A stretch of DNA of 46,227 nt from NCBI RefSeq assembly GCF_030063475.1, contig NZ_JASIRT010000038.1, positions 1 through 46,227 on the forward strand, read 5' to 3'. Source of the stretch: Roseomonas sp. E05. GTDB lineage: Bacteria; Pseudomonadota; Alphaproteobacteria; Acetobacterales; Acetobacteraceae. The notes beneath the pieces are model-generated. The model searched no databases, was not told where the DNA came from, and was given only the letters and a program-made list of their open reading frames with translations. How positions within the stretch are numbered: position 1 is the first letter of the stretch; each line of letters starts with the position of its first letter. Both the position numbers and the translations under genes were made by a program. Positions 25,702-34,539 of the stretch are shown piece after piece.

Positions 25702-27414
25702 TTACAGGAACAGCGGCTCGCCCAGGAACCCCTCGAGCTCCGCCGCGCTCCCGGCGTCGCTCATCGCCCGCCCCAGCGCCATGATCAGCGCCATCGCCGC
25801 ATCGATCTTCTGCTCCGGCCGGGCCTTGCGCGGGTAGACGTTCCCCCGCGCGTCGTAATGGCCGACCACGTTGCCGACGCACCACTCCAGCACCGGGTTG
25901 CCGTCGTGCCGCAGCCGCCCGGCCAGCATCGCCGCCCCCAGCTCCTTGGTCGGCTCCGAGAGGTTGCCCGTGCGCATGGGGAACTCCACCACCGGCAACC
26001 CGTCGGCCGCGAGCGACTGCCGCATCTGCCGCGCCTGCCAGGGATCGAAGGCCAGGCTCCGCACCCGGAACCGCGCGGCCAGTGAGCGGAGATCCGCCTC
26101 GACCGCCTGCATGTCGGTCTCGTTGCCCGGGGTGACGGTCAGCCAGCCCTCCGCCGCCCAGCCCGGGTAGGACGGGTTCCTGGCCTCCAGCACCGCCGCC
26201 TCGTTCAGGTAGCAGCGGGCGAGGAGGTCGTAGTGCAGCTTGCCGTCCAGGCCGCGGGCGGGAAACACCAGCGCCAGCGCGGTCAGGTCGGTGGTCGCGG
26301 CCAGATCCACCGCCACGTGGCACTCCCGCCCCTCCAGGCGCTCCAGGGTGAGGTCCGGATCGCCGCAGGCCCGCCAGGCGCGGGTCGAGAACAGTGCCTC
26401 GTCGGCGCCCACCCAGACGTTCAGGTGCCGGGTCTTGGCCGCCGCCTCCTGGGCCGGGTTGTTGCGGGCCTGCCGCATGATGGCGCGGATCGCCTCCGGC
26501 TGCACCGCCTGGCCCCAGGAGGGGTTGGCCTTGACCCAGCTGGCCTCGTCCCAGGGATCGTCCCCATCGTCGATCGTGTAGATCAGCGCGAACAGCCGGT
26601 CGTCCTGCTGCAGCCCGTCCAGCACCCGCACCGCATAGTCCCACATCTGTTTCCCGATGCCGCTGTTGTTGCCGGTGGCAGTGCTGATCGACAGCAGCAG
26701 CGGGTGGCGGCGTTTGCCCATGGCGGTGAGCAGCACGTCATAGACCAGCGCGGTGCGGTGGCTGGCCAGCTCGTCGCAGACGGCCACGGTGACGTTCAGC
26801 CCGTCGAGCGACTTGGCGTCGGAGGAGACCGGCGTGAAGCGGCTAGCGGTGTGCTCCTGGTAGATGGCGTTGGCCCGCTCGGCCACCCCGAAGGCGGTGC
26901 GGAACTCTGGGCTGCGGCGGACCATCTGCTGCGCGGCGTCGAACAGGATGCGGGCCTGGTCGCGGGTGACGGCGGCGGCATAGCCCTCGGCGCCGCCCTC
27001 CCCCTCGATGAAGGTCAGGTAGAGCGCGATCGGCGCCGCAAAGGTGGTTTTGCCGTTGCCACGCGGGACATAGACCACCGCCTGGCGGAACCGGCGCGTC
27101 GTGGTGCCGCGTTCGACGAAGCCGAACAGGCTGGCAAAGACAAAGCGCTGCCAGGGCATCAGGCGCAGCGGCCGCCCGGCCTCGGGGCCCTTAATGTTCG
27201 GCAGCTGCGCCGCGAACAACATGGCCGCCTCGGCAAGCTCGGGGCGGAACGCCCAGGGTCCCTCCCCGCGTTCCGCCGCGGCCTTGTCCGAGAGGAAGCG
27301 CGCGGCCGCCTGCTGGACGTAGCGGCAGGCGGGGACTTCGCCGCCAGCCACCGCGAGCGCGTAGGCGACCGCCGCCGCGACGCCGGGACAGGGCTCAGGA
27401 GGCGTCCGGGCCAC
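25702..27414 (-). CDS. Phage terminase large subunit
   Basis: A 570-residue DNA-packaging motor of the Terminase_1 (HK97-like) type. The ATPase domain has Walker A PRGNGKTT (117-124) and Walker B VAVCDE (210-215), with LLLSISTATGNNSGIGKQMW as the coupling region. The RNase H-like nuclease domain begins CHVAVDLAATTDLTALALVF and ends in KIDAAMALIMALG. The GTG start at 27414 gives a 20-bp overlap with the small subunit gene. It ends without a portal or capsid gene following. Confidence 0.9.
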   Translation of the reverse strand: MARTPPEPCPGVAAAVAYALAVAGGEVPACRYVQQAAARFLSDKAAAERGEGPWAFRPELAEAAMLFAAQLPNIKGPEAGRPLRLMPWQRFVFASLFGFVERGTTTRRFRQAVVYVPRGNGKTTFAAPIALYLTFIEGEGGAEGYAAAVTRDQARILFDAAQQMVRRSPEFRTAFGVAERANAIYQEHTASRFTPVSSDAKSLDGLNVTVAVCDELASHRTALVYDVLLTAMGKRRHPLLLSISTATGNNSGIGKQMWDYAVRVLDGLQQDDRLFALIYTIDDGDDPWDEASWVKANPSWGQAVQPEAIRAIMRQARNNPAQEAAAKTRHLNVWVGADEALFSTRAWRACGDPDLTLERLEGRECHVAVDLAATTDLTALALVFPARGLDGKLHYDLLARCYLNEAAVLEARNPSYPGWAAEGWLTVTPGNETDMQAVEADLRSLAARFRVRSLAFDPWQARQMRQSLAADGLPVVEFPMRTGNLSEPTKELGAAMLAGRLRHDGNPVLEWCVGNVVGHYDARGNVYPRKARPEQKIDAAMALIMALGRAMSDAGSAAELEGFLGEPLFL

Positions 27415-27913
27415 CGTGGATGACCTTGAGGCGGGTCCAGGGGCTCTCGACCGTCGGCGCCTCGGTTTGCCCCGGTGCCAGCCGCGGGCGGGAGGCCGGG
27501 GTGAAGCCGAGCTCACTGGCCGCCCGCAGCATGGTCTCCGCCGCGTGCCGGATGAGGCGCAAATACGGCGAGGCGATCGGCTGGCCGTCCTTGCCGCGCG
27601 TCATCAGCGGCAGCGAGGAGGTGGCGTCCAGCTTGGCCTGCTGGATCACTGCCGTGCGGTGGCGGTCCTCCGCCTCCACCCAGATTGCCAATACGCCGCG
27701 GTCGATCGCCTTCAGGATGCCCTTCGGCGCATGCGCCATGGCGTAGGCCCAGCTTTCCTGCTGCCCCGGGCTCATCCACTCCGGCGCGGCAGCACTGAGG
27801 TCGCCATCGGCCTCGGGCTCACCGGTGCGGTCGCGGCCATGGCGGGTGGCGTTGAAGGAGCCGCGCAGCTGGTGCAGCGCGGTCGGGATCGGCTTGGGGC
27901 CAGGGCGCGGCAT
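27395..27913 (-). CDS. Phage terminase small subunit (P27 family)
   Basis: A 172-residue protein with the P27-type opening PRPGPKPIPTALHQLRGSFN and a helical core: YAMAHAPKGILKAIDRGVLA, AIWVEAEDRHRTAVIQQA and SPYLRLIRHAAETMLRAASE. It recognises packaging sites and loads DNA on the large subunit. It is flanked by overlaps on both sides: ATG overlaps the methyltransferase stop (ATGA at 27913), and its 3' end overlaps the large subunit. Confidence 0.88.
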   Translation of the reverse strand: MPRPGPKPIPTALHQLRGSFNATRHGRDRTGEPEADGDLSAAAPEWMSPGQQESWAYAMAHAPKGILKAIDRGVLAIWVEAEDRHRTAVIQQAKLDATSSLPLMTRGKDGQPIASPYLRLIRHAAETMLRAASELGFTPASRPRLAPGQTEAPTVESPWTRLKVIHGGPDAS

Positions 27914-29178
27914 CAGGCGGCCTCCACCGCCTCAGGGCCACGTGTGGAGGCAATCTCCGCAAAGCCCCGGCCATCGCCTTCCAGCACTGCCACCTGGCCG
28001 CTGAAGGCCTGCCAGCGCAGCACGGCGACGTCGACGTAGGCGGGATCGAGCTCCAGCGCGTGACAGGCGCGGCCACTCATCTCGGCGGCGATCAGCGTCG
28101 TGCCCGAACCCGAGAAGGGCTCATAGACCGCCTGGCCCGGCGAGGAGTTGTTCTCGATCGGCCGGCGCATGCATTCGACCGGCTTCTGCGTGCCGTGCAC
28201 CGTCGTGGCATCCTGGTCGCGCGATGGGATGGACCACAAGGTTGTCTGCTTGCGGTCGCCGGACCAGTGACCCTTCGTTCCCTCCCGCACCGCATACCAG
28301 CAGGGTTCATGCTGCCAATGATAGTGGCCGCGGCTCATCACCAACCGATCCTTCGCCCAAATGACTTGCGCGCGGATCTGGAAACCCTCGGCCGTGAGGC
28401 TCTCGGCGACGGTCGTGGCATGCAGTGCGCCGTGCCAGACATAGGCCACCGCACCAGGGAACAGTGCCCAGGCGGCGCGCCAGTCGGCGCGGTCGTCGTT
28501 CAGCACCTTGCCCGTGCGCCTGGTGCCGGAGAGACCCGCCTGGTTCCGCCAGCTCGGGTCATAGGCCACGCCATAGGGCGGATCGGTGACCATCAGGTGC
28601 GGCGCAACGCCGTTCAGCGCCTTCGCAACGTCATCCGTGCTGGTGCTGTCGCCGCAAACCAAACGATGCCGGCCAAGCTGCCAGACATCACCCAGCCGAC
28701 TGGCCGGCGCGGCAGGAACTTCGGGCACCTCATCCGGATCGGTCAGCCCAGCAGCGCCCTCCGCCGTCAGCGCCGCCACCTCCTCCGCACTGAAGCCCGT
28801 CAGCGACAGATCGGCGCCCATCCCGGCGAGATCGGCCAACTCGGCGCGCAGCATCGCCTCATCCCATCCCGCGTTCAGCGCCAGCTTGTTGTCGGCCAAC
28901 ACGTACGCACGCCGCTTGGCCTCGGACCAGCCGCGCGCCACCATGACCGGCACCTCGGTCAGCGCCAAGCGCTGCGCCGCCAGCACGCGGCCGTGGCCCG
29001 CGATGATGGTGCCGGCCTCGTCGACCAGCACCGGCACCGTCCAGCCCCATTCGCGGATCGAGGCGGCGATCTGCGCGACCTGCGCGTCGGAGTGGGTGCG
29101 CGCGTTGCGGGCGTAGGGTGTCAGGCGCGCCAGCGGCCAGCGTTGCACCTGATCGGCCGGCCACTCGCAGGTCTGCAT
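27913..29178 (-). CDS. ParB-like domain / DNA methyltransferase fusion
   Basis: A 421-residue protein. An N-terminal ParB/sulfiredoxin-like domain (about 10-100: LTPYARNARTHSDAQVAQIA, GTIIAGHGRVLAAQRL) is fused to an N4/N6 class methyltransferase with DPPY (199-202, in HLMVTDPPYGVAYD) and the SAM-binding FSGSGTT. The target-recognition part has HYHWQHEPCWYAVREG and STVHGTQKP-like sequence (ATTVHGTQKPVECMRRP). Such orphan methylases occur next to phage terminases and may protect phage DNA from host restriction. ATG 29178 has GGAGAG 7-8 nt upstream; a TTG at 29184 is an alternative. It overlaps the small terminase gene by ATGA. Confidence 0.9.
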   Translation of the reverse strand: MQTCEWPADQVQRWPLARLTPYARNARTHSDAQVAQIAASIREWGWTVPVLVDEAGTIIAGHGRVLAAQRLALTEVPVMVARGWSEAKRRAYVLADNKLALNAGWDEAMLRAELADLAGMGADLSLTGFSAEEVAALTAEGAAGLTDPDEVPEVPAAPASRLGDVWQLGRHRLVCGDSTSTDDVAKALNGVAPHLMVTDPPYGVAYDPSWRNQAGLSGTRRTGKVLNDDRADWRAAWALFPGAVAYVWHGALHATTVAESLTAEGFQIRAQVIWAKDRLVMSRGHYHWQHEPCWYAVREGTKGHWSGDRKQTTLWSIPSRDQDATTVHGTQKPVECMRRPIENNSSPGQAVYEPFSGSGTTLIAAEMSGRACHALELDPAYVDVAVLRWQAFSGQVAVLEGDGRGFAEIASTRGPEAVEAA

Positions 29179-29809
29179 GCCCAAGCTCTCCTGCCCCGAA
29201 AAATGGTCGAATGCGCAACCGTGAAAATTGTGCGGGGGACGCGGTCGGGCGCGAAGCGCGGCCAGGTTTTGAGCCGCCCCCGGGGGTCACGCGATAGCAC
29301 TCGGATCACCGGGAGAGTCTCGCTGATCAGCCACGCAGGGTCAACAGAAATCTTCCATTTTCTCTCGATAAATCAGCTGGTTAAGAGTTCCAGACGAACG
29401 CCTTTGCACGCAGGCGGATGCCACCACACGCACTCGGAAAAACACCCGGGAGGCGTGCGCGCGACGCGTCGGTCCGGTGTGTTGCTGCAAGCGGTGCGGC
29501 GTGCTGGCTGGACGCTCCTGCATGCGCAGCGCCGCCCCGGGACAGCCATGTGCCGAGGCGCGGGGGCTGCAATGTTGCAAATGTTGCCTCGCGCGCGCGG
29601 GGCACAGGGAGAGACAGGAAGAAGAAAGACACCAGAAAATGCCTTTATGCTCCACGCGCGCGAGGCAACATTTGCAACATTTCCCGCGTTCGAACGGCGG
29701 TCCGCGCGCCTCGCCAGCTTTTCTGCGGCTTTCCGCGCGCCTCGCGACGCGCCAAAAGCACCGAAACTGCTGCAACCGTGAAAAGCCGCCACCAACATTT
29801 GCAACATTC
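29179..29809. other. Phage intergenic region, candidate replication or control site
   Basis: A 631-bp gap between the primase/helicase stop and the methyltransferase start, both on the minus strand. It is unusually rich in repeats of TGCAACATT, with one long inverted pair. Several cysteine-rich short frames arise from those repeats and are not believable genes. The size, location beside a replication gene and symmetry fit an origin or a regulatory region. Confidence 0.45.
29571..29681. repeat. 27-bp perfect inverted repeat built on TGCAACATT
   Basis: The arm at 29571-29597 is the exact reverse complement of the arm at 29655-29681, with a 57-bp spacer. Each arm holds a tandem unit (AATGTTGC-AAATGTTGC) joined to a CG-alternating stretch. 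A third partial copy, CAACATTTGCAACATT, lies at 29793-29808, overlapping the run-up to the primase gene end. It could be protein-binding iterons, a cruciform or a transcript hairpin. Confidence 0.85.
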
Positions 29810-32338
29810 TCATCGTGCCGCCTGCTGCCGTTTGCGGATCAGTGTTCCCATCTCCGCCTGCGCCTGCTGGCGACGGCTGCGCTCCGCCGCACCCTGCGCC
29901 GCAAAGCGCTCCAGCACCTGCGGATTGACCAGCCAGGCGCTCGGCGGGCGCGTCAGATCCGCCCGCGCCTCCGGCCGCACCCAGCCCATGGCGACCAAGC
30001 CCTCCATGACCTCCAGCAACTCGCGCCGCCGCTCCGGCGCGCGCAACGCGCCATAGGCCTGGACGATGTCGCGGACCGCGATGCGCGGCTCACCCCGGGC
30101 CAGGAGATGCCCGGCGATCCAGCGCGCATGCCCGGTCTGCCGGGTGGCGTACATCACTGCGTCGGCTCGCAGCAGATGCGGCAAAAGGATCTGCTCCAAG
30201 TAGGCCGAGGCCCGCCGCGCGGTGGCTTCGCTGAGCACCTCCAAGCCGAGCTGGCCTGCGCTACGGGCACGCCGGTCGGCGGCCTCGATGAGGTGGAAGG
30301 TCAGCGCGAGGCGTGCCCAGAGGCCGGGCCACTTGCCGTAGGCCGCCTGCAGCCGCGCCGAGGTGTCCGGCATGGCGGACAGGGCCTGGGCGAGCTCGTT
30401 GCTGCCCTCACGGTGCCGGTGCGCCGCCGCGGCGAGCACCACAGGTCGCGCTGGTGCCCCGCACATCCCGCTGGCGGGCCGCAGGCTGGTCAGCGCCTCA
30501 ATAAGCCCCTGGTAGCGCTCCAGCGCCATGCGGTTGGGCGCGCGGTCCTGGCCGGTGGCCTGGTGGCCGGGCACGCAAAAGCAGAACCGCTGCAGCAGCC
30601 CGTCATCCTCCGCCTGCTGCGCCACCTTCTGGATCGGCCCGGGCTGGATGCCGCCGATGAAGCAGGCCGACCAGTTGGGGATGGCAAAGCTGCCGCGCTG
30701 AATGCGGTCGATGGTGTAGCGCCCGCCGTTGTAGAGGCGCAGATAGGCCCCGCGATCGGCACTGCCGTTGCTGCCGCTGCGGTAGCGGTCGAAGCCCGCC
30801 AGCCACTCGCTCATCTCGTCCTGGCGGACCAGCACCTTGCCGGCCGGCGCGCGCTGCCGCGCCTCGGGATCGTCGCGCAGCGCCTCGGAGAGCGCCTCGA
30901 TGGTGGCGCCCTCCACCAGGAAGCGGTCAATTCGCGGCGGCTTGGGCTCGTCCCGATCCGGCGCCTTCTCCGCCTTCCAGGCCCTGAGCTCCGCCTTGTG
31001 GAGCCGCAGCGCCTCGGCATAGCGCTCGCGACTGGCAGCATCGAGCCGGTCGATCGGACGGGTGCAGGCGCTGATCACCGGCGACTTCAGGATCGAGGGG
31101 TCGCCGACGATGGCACACCAGAGGCGCGGGCTCTCGGTCCAGGTGTCGTCATGGCGCTTAGGCTGGATCCGCCAGTCATCCGTCACCACTGCGGCGCAGC
31201 TTGCCAGGGCTGCCAGGGCAACACTGGCCGGATCGACGCCCATGCGCGCCGCGGTGTCCTCGACGAAGGGGTAGAGGGCCTCAGGGATGTGCTCCGGCCG
31301 CAGGTTGGGAGCGCCGGTCAGCGTGTTGTCGGCGAGGAAGTCGATCGGCTCCGGCCAGGCGTCGGGCTCCTCCTGCGGTGGCGCACGCCGGCTGCGGCCT
31401 TGGCCCGCTGAGGGCGCTTCGCTCGCCCTGCGGTGCCCGGCGTCCTTGGCGCGTGCCTCAAGGCCGTAGATGTCGTCCAGGCAGCGATCGAGGTCGTCGC
31501 GCCGCGTCCGCCAGCGGGCATCCCGGTCCGGCGGAAACACCGCCTCCATTGCCTCGATCAGCCGCTGGCGGGCCTCCATGTAGGGCACGCCATCCCGCGC
31601 CCACCGACCGAGCAGGCGCACGGAGGCGGCGTGGTAGGCCTGGCCGGAGCGGATTTCCTCCAGCAGCGCCGCCTCGTCCAGCGGCCCCTGGCGCGGCTTG
31701 CCGTCGGCGCTCCGCGCAGAGGTGGTGTTGGGCTTGCCCTGCCAGATCGGGTCGAGCTCGTGCAGGTGGTCGATCGGCATGCCGTCGACGAGTTCCACCC
31801 GGTGCGCCGGGTTCCCGCCCACCGCGCCGAAGTAGTAGGCCTGCGACAGCGCCCAGCTCTCCGTGCTGAAGATCCCGCGAAAGAGGCCGTTCAGCCGGCC
31901 CAGGAGCGTAGAGCGCCGCTCGGGCAGCAGATCCTCCGCGGTGGGGCAGAGCACCCGCCAGCGCGGCTTGGCGGCCGTGTGCGACGGCGAGGTGTAGAGG
32001 AGGCAGAGCAGGTCGGCCTTGGTGGCGATCTCCACCGCCTCCTCGAACGGCATCGCCTCGCCATCGTAATCGGCCTCGATCCCGGTGATCACCAGCATGT
32101 TGCCGTCGTGGCGCAGGCTACCCTTCTCGGACCGCCGATCGCCAAACCGGGCGAGCTTGAGCCAGGGCAAGTGACCTTTCTCGGGCGCTGTCACCGCCTC
32201 AATCTGCCGAGCGAGGCTGCGGAGCGAAACGAGCTGCTCGCGCTTGGCGCTGGCGGCGTAGTTGTCGAAGATGGTGATGGCAAAGGGCCGGTCCAGCAGA
32301 CCGGTCATCTCGGTTCCCAGGCTCCAGCTGCCGTCCAT
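29810..32338 (-). CDS. Phage/mobile-element primase-helicase (DUF3987-like)
   Basis: An 842-residue protein. The N-terminal third (PFAITIFDNYAASAKREQLV; LVITGIEADYDGEAMPFEEA; LCLLYTSPSHTAAKPRWRVL) matches primase-like domains of mobile elements, including the acidic EADYDGE. The C-terminal part has a DUF3987-type ATPase: WCAIVGDPSILKSPVI as a P-loop-like segment and RQDEMSEWLAGFDRY as a Walker-B-like segment, then YRSGSNGSADRGAYLRLYNG. It likely primes and unwinds the element's own replication. Its ATG overlaps the stop of the sigma-like gene (ATGA at 32338). Confidence 0.82.
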   Translation of the reverse strand: MDGSWSLGTEMTGLLDRPFAITIFDNYAASAKREQLVSLRSLARQIEAVTAPEKGHLPWLKLARFGDRRSEKGSLRHDGNMLVITGIEADYDGEAMPFEEAVEIATKADLLCLLYTSPSHTAAKPRWRVLCPTAEDLLPERRSTLLGRLNGLFRGIFSTESWALSQAYYFGAVGGNPAHRVELVDGMPIDHLHELDPIWQGKPNTTSARSADGKPRQGPLDEAALLEEIRSGQAYHAASVRLLGRWARDGVPYMEARQRLIEAMEAVFPPDRDARWRTRRDDLDRCLDDIYGLEARAKDAGHRRASEAPSAGQGRSRRAPPQEEPDAWPEPIDFLADNTLTGAPNLRPEHIPEALYPFVEDTAARMGVDPASVALAALASCAAVVTDDWRIQPKRHDDTWTESPRLWCAIVGDPSILKSPVISACTRPIDRLDAASRERYAEALRLHKAELRAWKAEKAPDRDEPKPPRIDRFLVEGATIEALSEALRDDPEARQRAPAGKVLVRQDEMSEWLAGFDRYRSGSNGSADRGAYLRLYNGGRYTIDRIQRGSFAIPNWSACFIGGIQPGPIQKVAQQAEDDGLLQRFCFCVPGHQATGQDRAPNRMALERYQGLIEALTSLRPASGMCGAPARPVVLAAAAHRHREGSNELAQALSAMPDTSARLQAAYGKWPGLWARLALTFHLIEAADRRARSAGQLGLEVLSEATARRASAYLEQILLPHLLRADAVMYATRQTGHARWIAGHLLARGEPRIAVRDIVQAYGALRAPERRRELLEVMEGLVAMGWVRPEARADLTRPPSAWLVNPQVLERFAAQGAAERSRRQQAQAEMGTLIRKRQQAAR

Positions 32339-32829
32339 CAGGCGGTCCTCCCGAGGCCGGCCGCGGCGAGTTGGTCCCGCACGGCCTGCAAATGGCGATG
32401 GCCTGTGGTTCGAGGCGCCGCGGGGATATCTCGGTCCACGAGGCTCGTGACAACGGCGGCCTGGGCCGGGCTGAGCCGGTCCAGTGCACGACCGAGGTCG
32501 AGGCGCAAAGCCAGCGCCACGGTCGGTTCGTGGCGATTGACGGCGTGGCTGCTGTGCAGCCGGAAGCCGTGTCGCTCACGGATCTCCCGCCGGTGCGCCG
32601 ATACGGCGCGCGCCGCGCGATGCTGGAAACACACCTGCGCAAAGGCCCCGAGGCTACCGCGCGCCGGATCGTAGTGGCGCAGTCGGCGCAGCAGATCGAG
32701 CAGCAGGTCCTGCCGCAGATCCTCGCGATCTGCCGTGGGCAGGCGGCCGCTACGAACCGTGCGCCGCGCCATCCGGTCGGCGTCACGATACAGCGTCGCA
32801 GTATCGAGGGTGGAGGGGCTGGCGCTCAT
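32338..32829 (-). CDS. Sigma-factor-like protein in the phage module
   Basis: A 163-residue protein resembling sigma-70 region 2 (residues 33-85: ADREDLRQDLLLDLLRRLRH, YDPARGSLGAFAQVCFQHRA) with a short region-4-like part (LGRALDRLSPAQAAVVTSLV). It is smaller than most ECF factors. It may direct polymerase to phage promoters, or it may only share the fold as a replication or regulatory factor. It is coupled by overlaps on both sides, to the 78-residue ORF and the primase. Confidence 0.7.
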   Translation of the reverse strand: MSASPSTLDTATLYRDADRMARRTVRSGRLPTADREDLRQDLLLDLLRRLRHYDPARGSLGAFAQVCFQHRAARAVSAHRREIRERHGFRLHSSHAVNRHEPTVALALRLDLGRALDRLSPAQAAVVTSLVDRDIPAAPRTTGHRHLQAVRDQLAAAGLGRTA

Positions 32830-33062
32830 TGCCCGGCCTCCATCCGCTGCTTGGCGGCCAGGGCGGCGGGGATACTGGCGAACAGCAGCAAGGTGGGCCG
32901 GCGATTCCGCCCCGGGCTCGGCGGAATCTCCAGCGCGGCGCGCGGCAACCCGTCAGGATCGGGCGCGTCGAGCAGCAGGTGCAGCTTGATGGAGGGAAGC
33001 GAGGGCGAGCGCTTGGGGGTGCTCGTCGGCCGGCCACGTCGGGGGCCGTTCTTGTTGGTCAT
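32826..33062 (-). CDS. Small hypothetical phage protein
   Basis: A 78-residue protein with a basic N-terminus, MTNKNGPRRGRPTSTPKRSP, a hydrophobic middle (IKLHLLLDAPDPDGLPRAAL) and a C-terminal helix (SIPAALAAKQRMEAG). AAAGGA precedes ATG 33062. Its stop overlaps the start of the sigma-like gene (ATGA), making it the first gene of a three-gene coupled set with the primase. No family recognised. Confidence 0.65.
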   Translation of the reverse strand: MTNKNGPRRGRPTSTPKRSPSLPSIKLHLLLDAPDPDGLPRAALEIPPSPGRNRRPTLLLFASIPAALAAKQRMEAGQ

Positions 33063-33211
33063 ACGAGGTCCTTTGGTGTGCAAGGACCGCGGAAAGACTG
33101 GCGAAGCGCACGGGAGGTCTGCTATGAAGCGGGTGTTGGTCGTCCGCGTTTCACATAGCCCAAAGTGTTCCCGCAGCCCGCCCGGTTCTCACCGCGGCGG
33201 GTTGCTTCGTT

Positions 33212-33415
33212 TTAGGCCGCGTAGCGCGGCAGGCGTTCGAGCCAGCGGCGGAGGCTGCTGTCCAGCACCAGGGTGGTGCGGCCGAACTTGACCGCCTCCA
33301 ATTCACCGCTGCGGAGCGCGTCATAGATCCGCGTGCGGCTGGCACCGGTGATCGCCACCACGCGATCGATTCGGTGGCTGAGCGGGGTGACCTGTGATTC
33401 GTCGTTCGGCTGCAT
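33212..33415 (-). CDS. Excisionase-type helix-turn-helix protein
   Basis: A 67-residue protein starting MQPNDESQ. The body (RIDRVVAITGASRTRIYDAL, RSGELEAVKFGRTTLVLDSS, LRRWLERLPRYAA) is a compact winged helix of the AlpA/excisionase (HTH_17) kind: a helix-turn-helix, then a strand with FGRTTLV, then the terminal helix. Such proteins act as recombination directionality factors or early repressors. An 18-bp palindrome lies about 64 bp upstream of its start. Confidence 0.8.
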   Translation of the reverse strand: MQPNDESQVTPLSHRIDRVVAITGASRTRIYDALRSGELEAVKFGRTTLVLDSSLRRWLERLPRYAA

Positions 33416-33478
33416 GGCGCTGCGTTCCTCTGTGTGAACGCAGCGACCATCGGTGATCACCCCCCGTGGTGGTGAAGC

Positions 33479-33496
33479 GCCGTAACTAGTTACGGC
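33479..33496. promoter_or_regulatory. 18-bp perfect palindrome, candidate operator
   Basis: GCCGTAACTAGTTACGGC is its own reverse complement. It lies between the 3' end of a hypothetical gene and the start of the excisionase-like gene, in the promoter position for the latter. It may be the binding site of that regulator or of another phage repressor. Confidence 0.55.
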
Positions 33497-33515
33497 TGGC
33501 TGTGACCGGTTGTGG

Positions 33516-34343
33516 CTACTCGACGTACATGGGCGCTTTGTAGGCCGTGGCAGCTTTCAGCAGATCTGGCGGCAAAGGTCCGAGTGGGGGCTGTTGAGCT
33601 GTAATGCCGGCTGGAAGCTCCACGGCCTTCTCACGACGCAGCAGCGGCGCCGAAGCACCGCGAGCTTTGTGCTGCAGGCTGAAATCGCGCAACCAAGCCA
33701 TCCAAGGCAGAAGCTGGCGGAGCAGACGGCTTTGCGCCATCGCTTGTTCTGGTCGCAAACCGCCACTCGCCCAATACTCCTGAGCCAGTAGCACCGCGCC
33801 GAACACAGGAGCGACACCGCCGCATCGGCTCCAGACCTGTGGTAGATCTCTCTGGAGGGGGATGGGACCAGTTCGCCTTCCCCATGCCTCCAGGATAGCC
33901 AACGCTCGTTTCGTGGAGGCGGTCAGGGTTGGGTGAAAGAGAGCAAGCTGAACAATGAAGAGAAGAAGCCGTCCTGCTGCCATGGCGGGGCCTCTCTGAG
34001 CGCGCAGCAGTTCCCTCTCCCAGCACTGCCGCGAGTCCGCATCCCGAAGGCGGCTAACGCCGCCCGCTGGGAGGAACAGGGTGCCGACGACTCTACGATG
34101 ATACCGCCCCAGCAGGGTCTGTTGGTCGTCATGCAGCAAGCTGACGGCCGCGACTTGCTCGAGCCGTCGGGCAACATAGGCAGGGGCAGTCTCCAGAAGG
34201 TCTGCTGCCATGACTGCCAAGAACTCTTTCTGACGCCTTTGATCGAGAGGAGCGGCCAGAAAGGCCATCAGCTGGTAAGCCGCGATGTCGCTATCAGGAT
34301 GCAGTTTGAGCACGGGCTGTTGTTTCGGCGTTTGAGCAGCCAT
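33516..34343 (-). CDS. Hypothetical protein
   Basis: A 275-residue largely helical protein, MAAQTPKQQPVLKLHPDSDI at the start, with AYQLMAFLAAPLDQRRQKEF, PAYVARRLEQVAAVSLLHDD and RLLLFIVQLALFHPTLTAST. The C-terminus is Pro-rich (PPLGPLPPDLLKAATAY). No domain recognised. GGAG 5 nt upstream supports ATG 34343 over a GTG at 34349. It sits at the edge of the minus-strand phage set and next to the divergent DUF2924 module; repeated arginines and no signal suggest a cytoplasmic, possibly nucleic-acid-associated role. Confidence 0.65.
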   Translation of the reverse strand: MAAQTPKQQPVLKLHPDSDIAAYQLMAFLAAPLDQRRQKEFLAVMAADLLETAPAYVARRLEQVAAVSLLHDDQQTLLGRYHRRVVGTLFLPAGGVSRLRDADSRQCWERELLRAQRGPAMAAGRLLLFIVQLALFHPTLTASTKRALAILEAWGRRTGPIPLQRDLPQVWSRCGGVAPVFGAVLLAQEYWASGGLRPEQAMAQSRLLRQLLPWMAWLRDFSLQHKARGASAPLLRREKAVELPAGITAQQPPLGPLPPDLLKAATAYKAPMYVE

Positions 34344-34539
34344 GAGCACTCCGGCTTTCTCCGCAGGAAACCCAAGGCAGTCCGATGCAGAGGATCCGGA
34401 CGTTCGGCAAAGCCTAGCCTCGGTCCACCAGCGTACCTCTGTACGCGCATTTGTTCACTTTTCGTTCTCGTGAGCGCGAGGGCCCTCTGAGCGGGCCGAA
34501 GATGGAACAAATCGCTGCCCACCTGAGTAGAGACTGGGT

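Noticed and set aside
28060-29781. 573-residue plus-strand frame opposite the methyltransferase
   Set aside because: Antisense shadow; runs on into the non-coding repeat region with no recognisable domain.
29341-29813. Cysteine-rich minus-strand frames of about 145 residues (KCCKCCLA...)
   Set aside because: Two overlapping frames both owe their Cys-Cys content to the TGCAACATT repeats; no ribosome site, no known family, and they conflict with each other.
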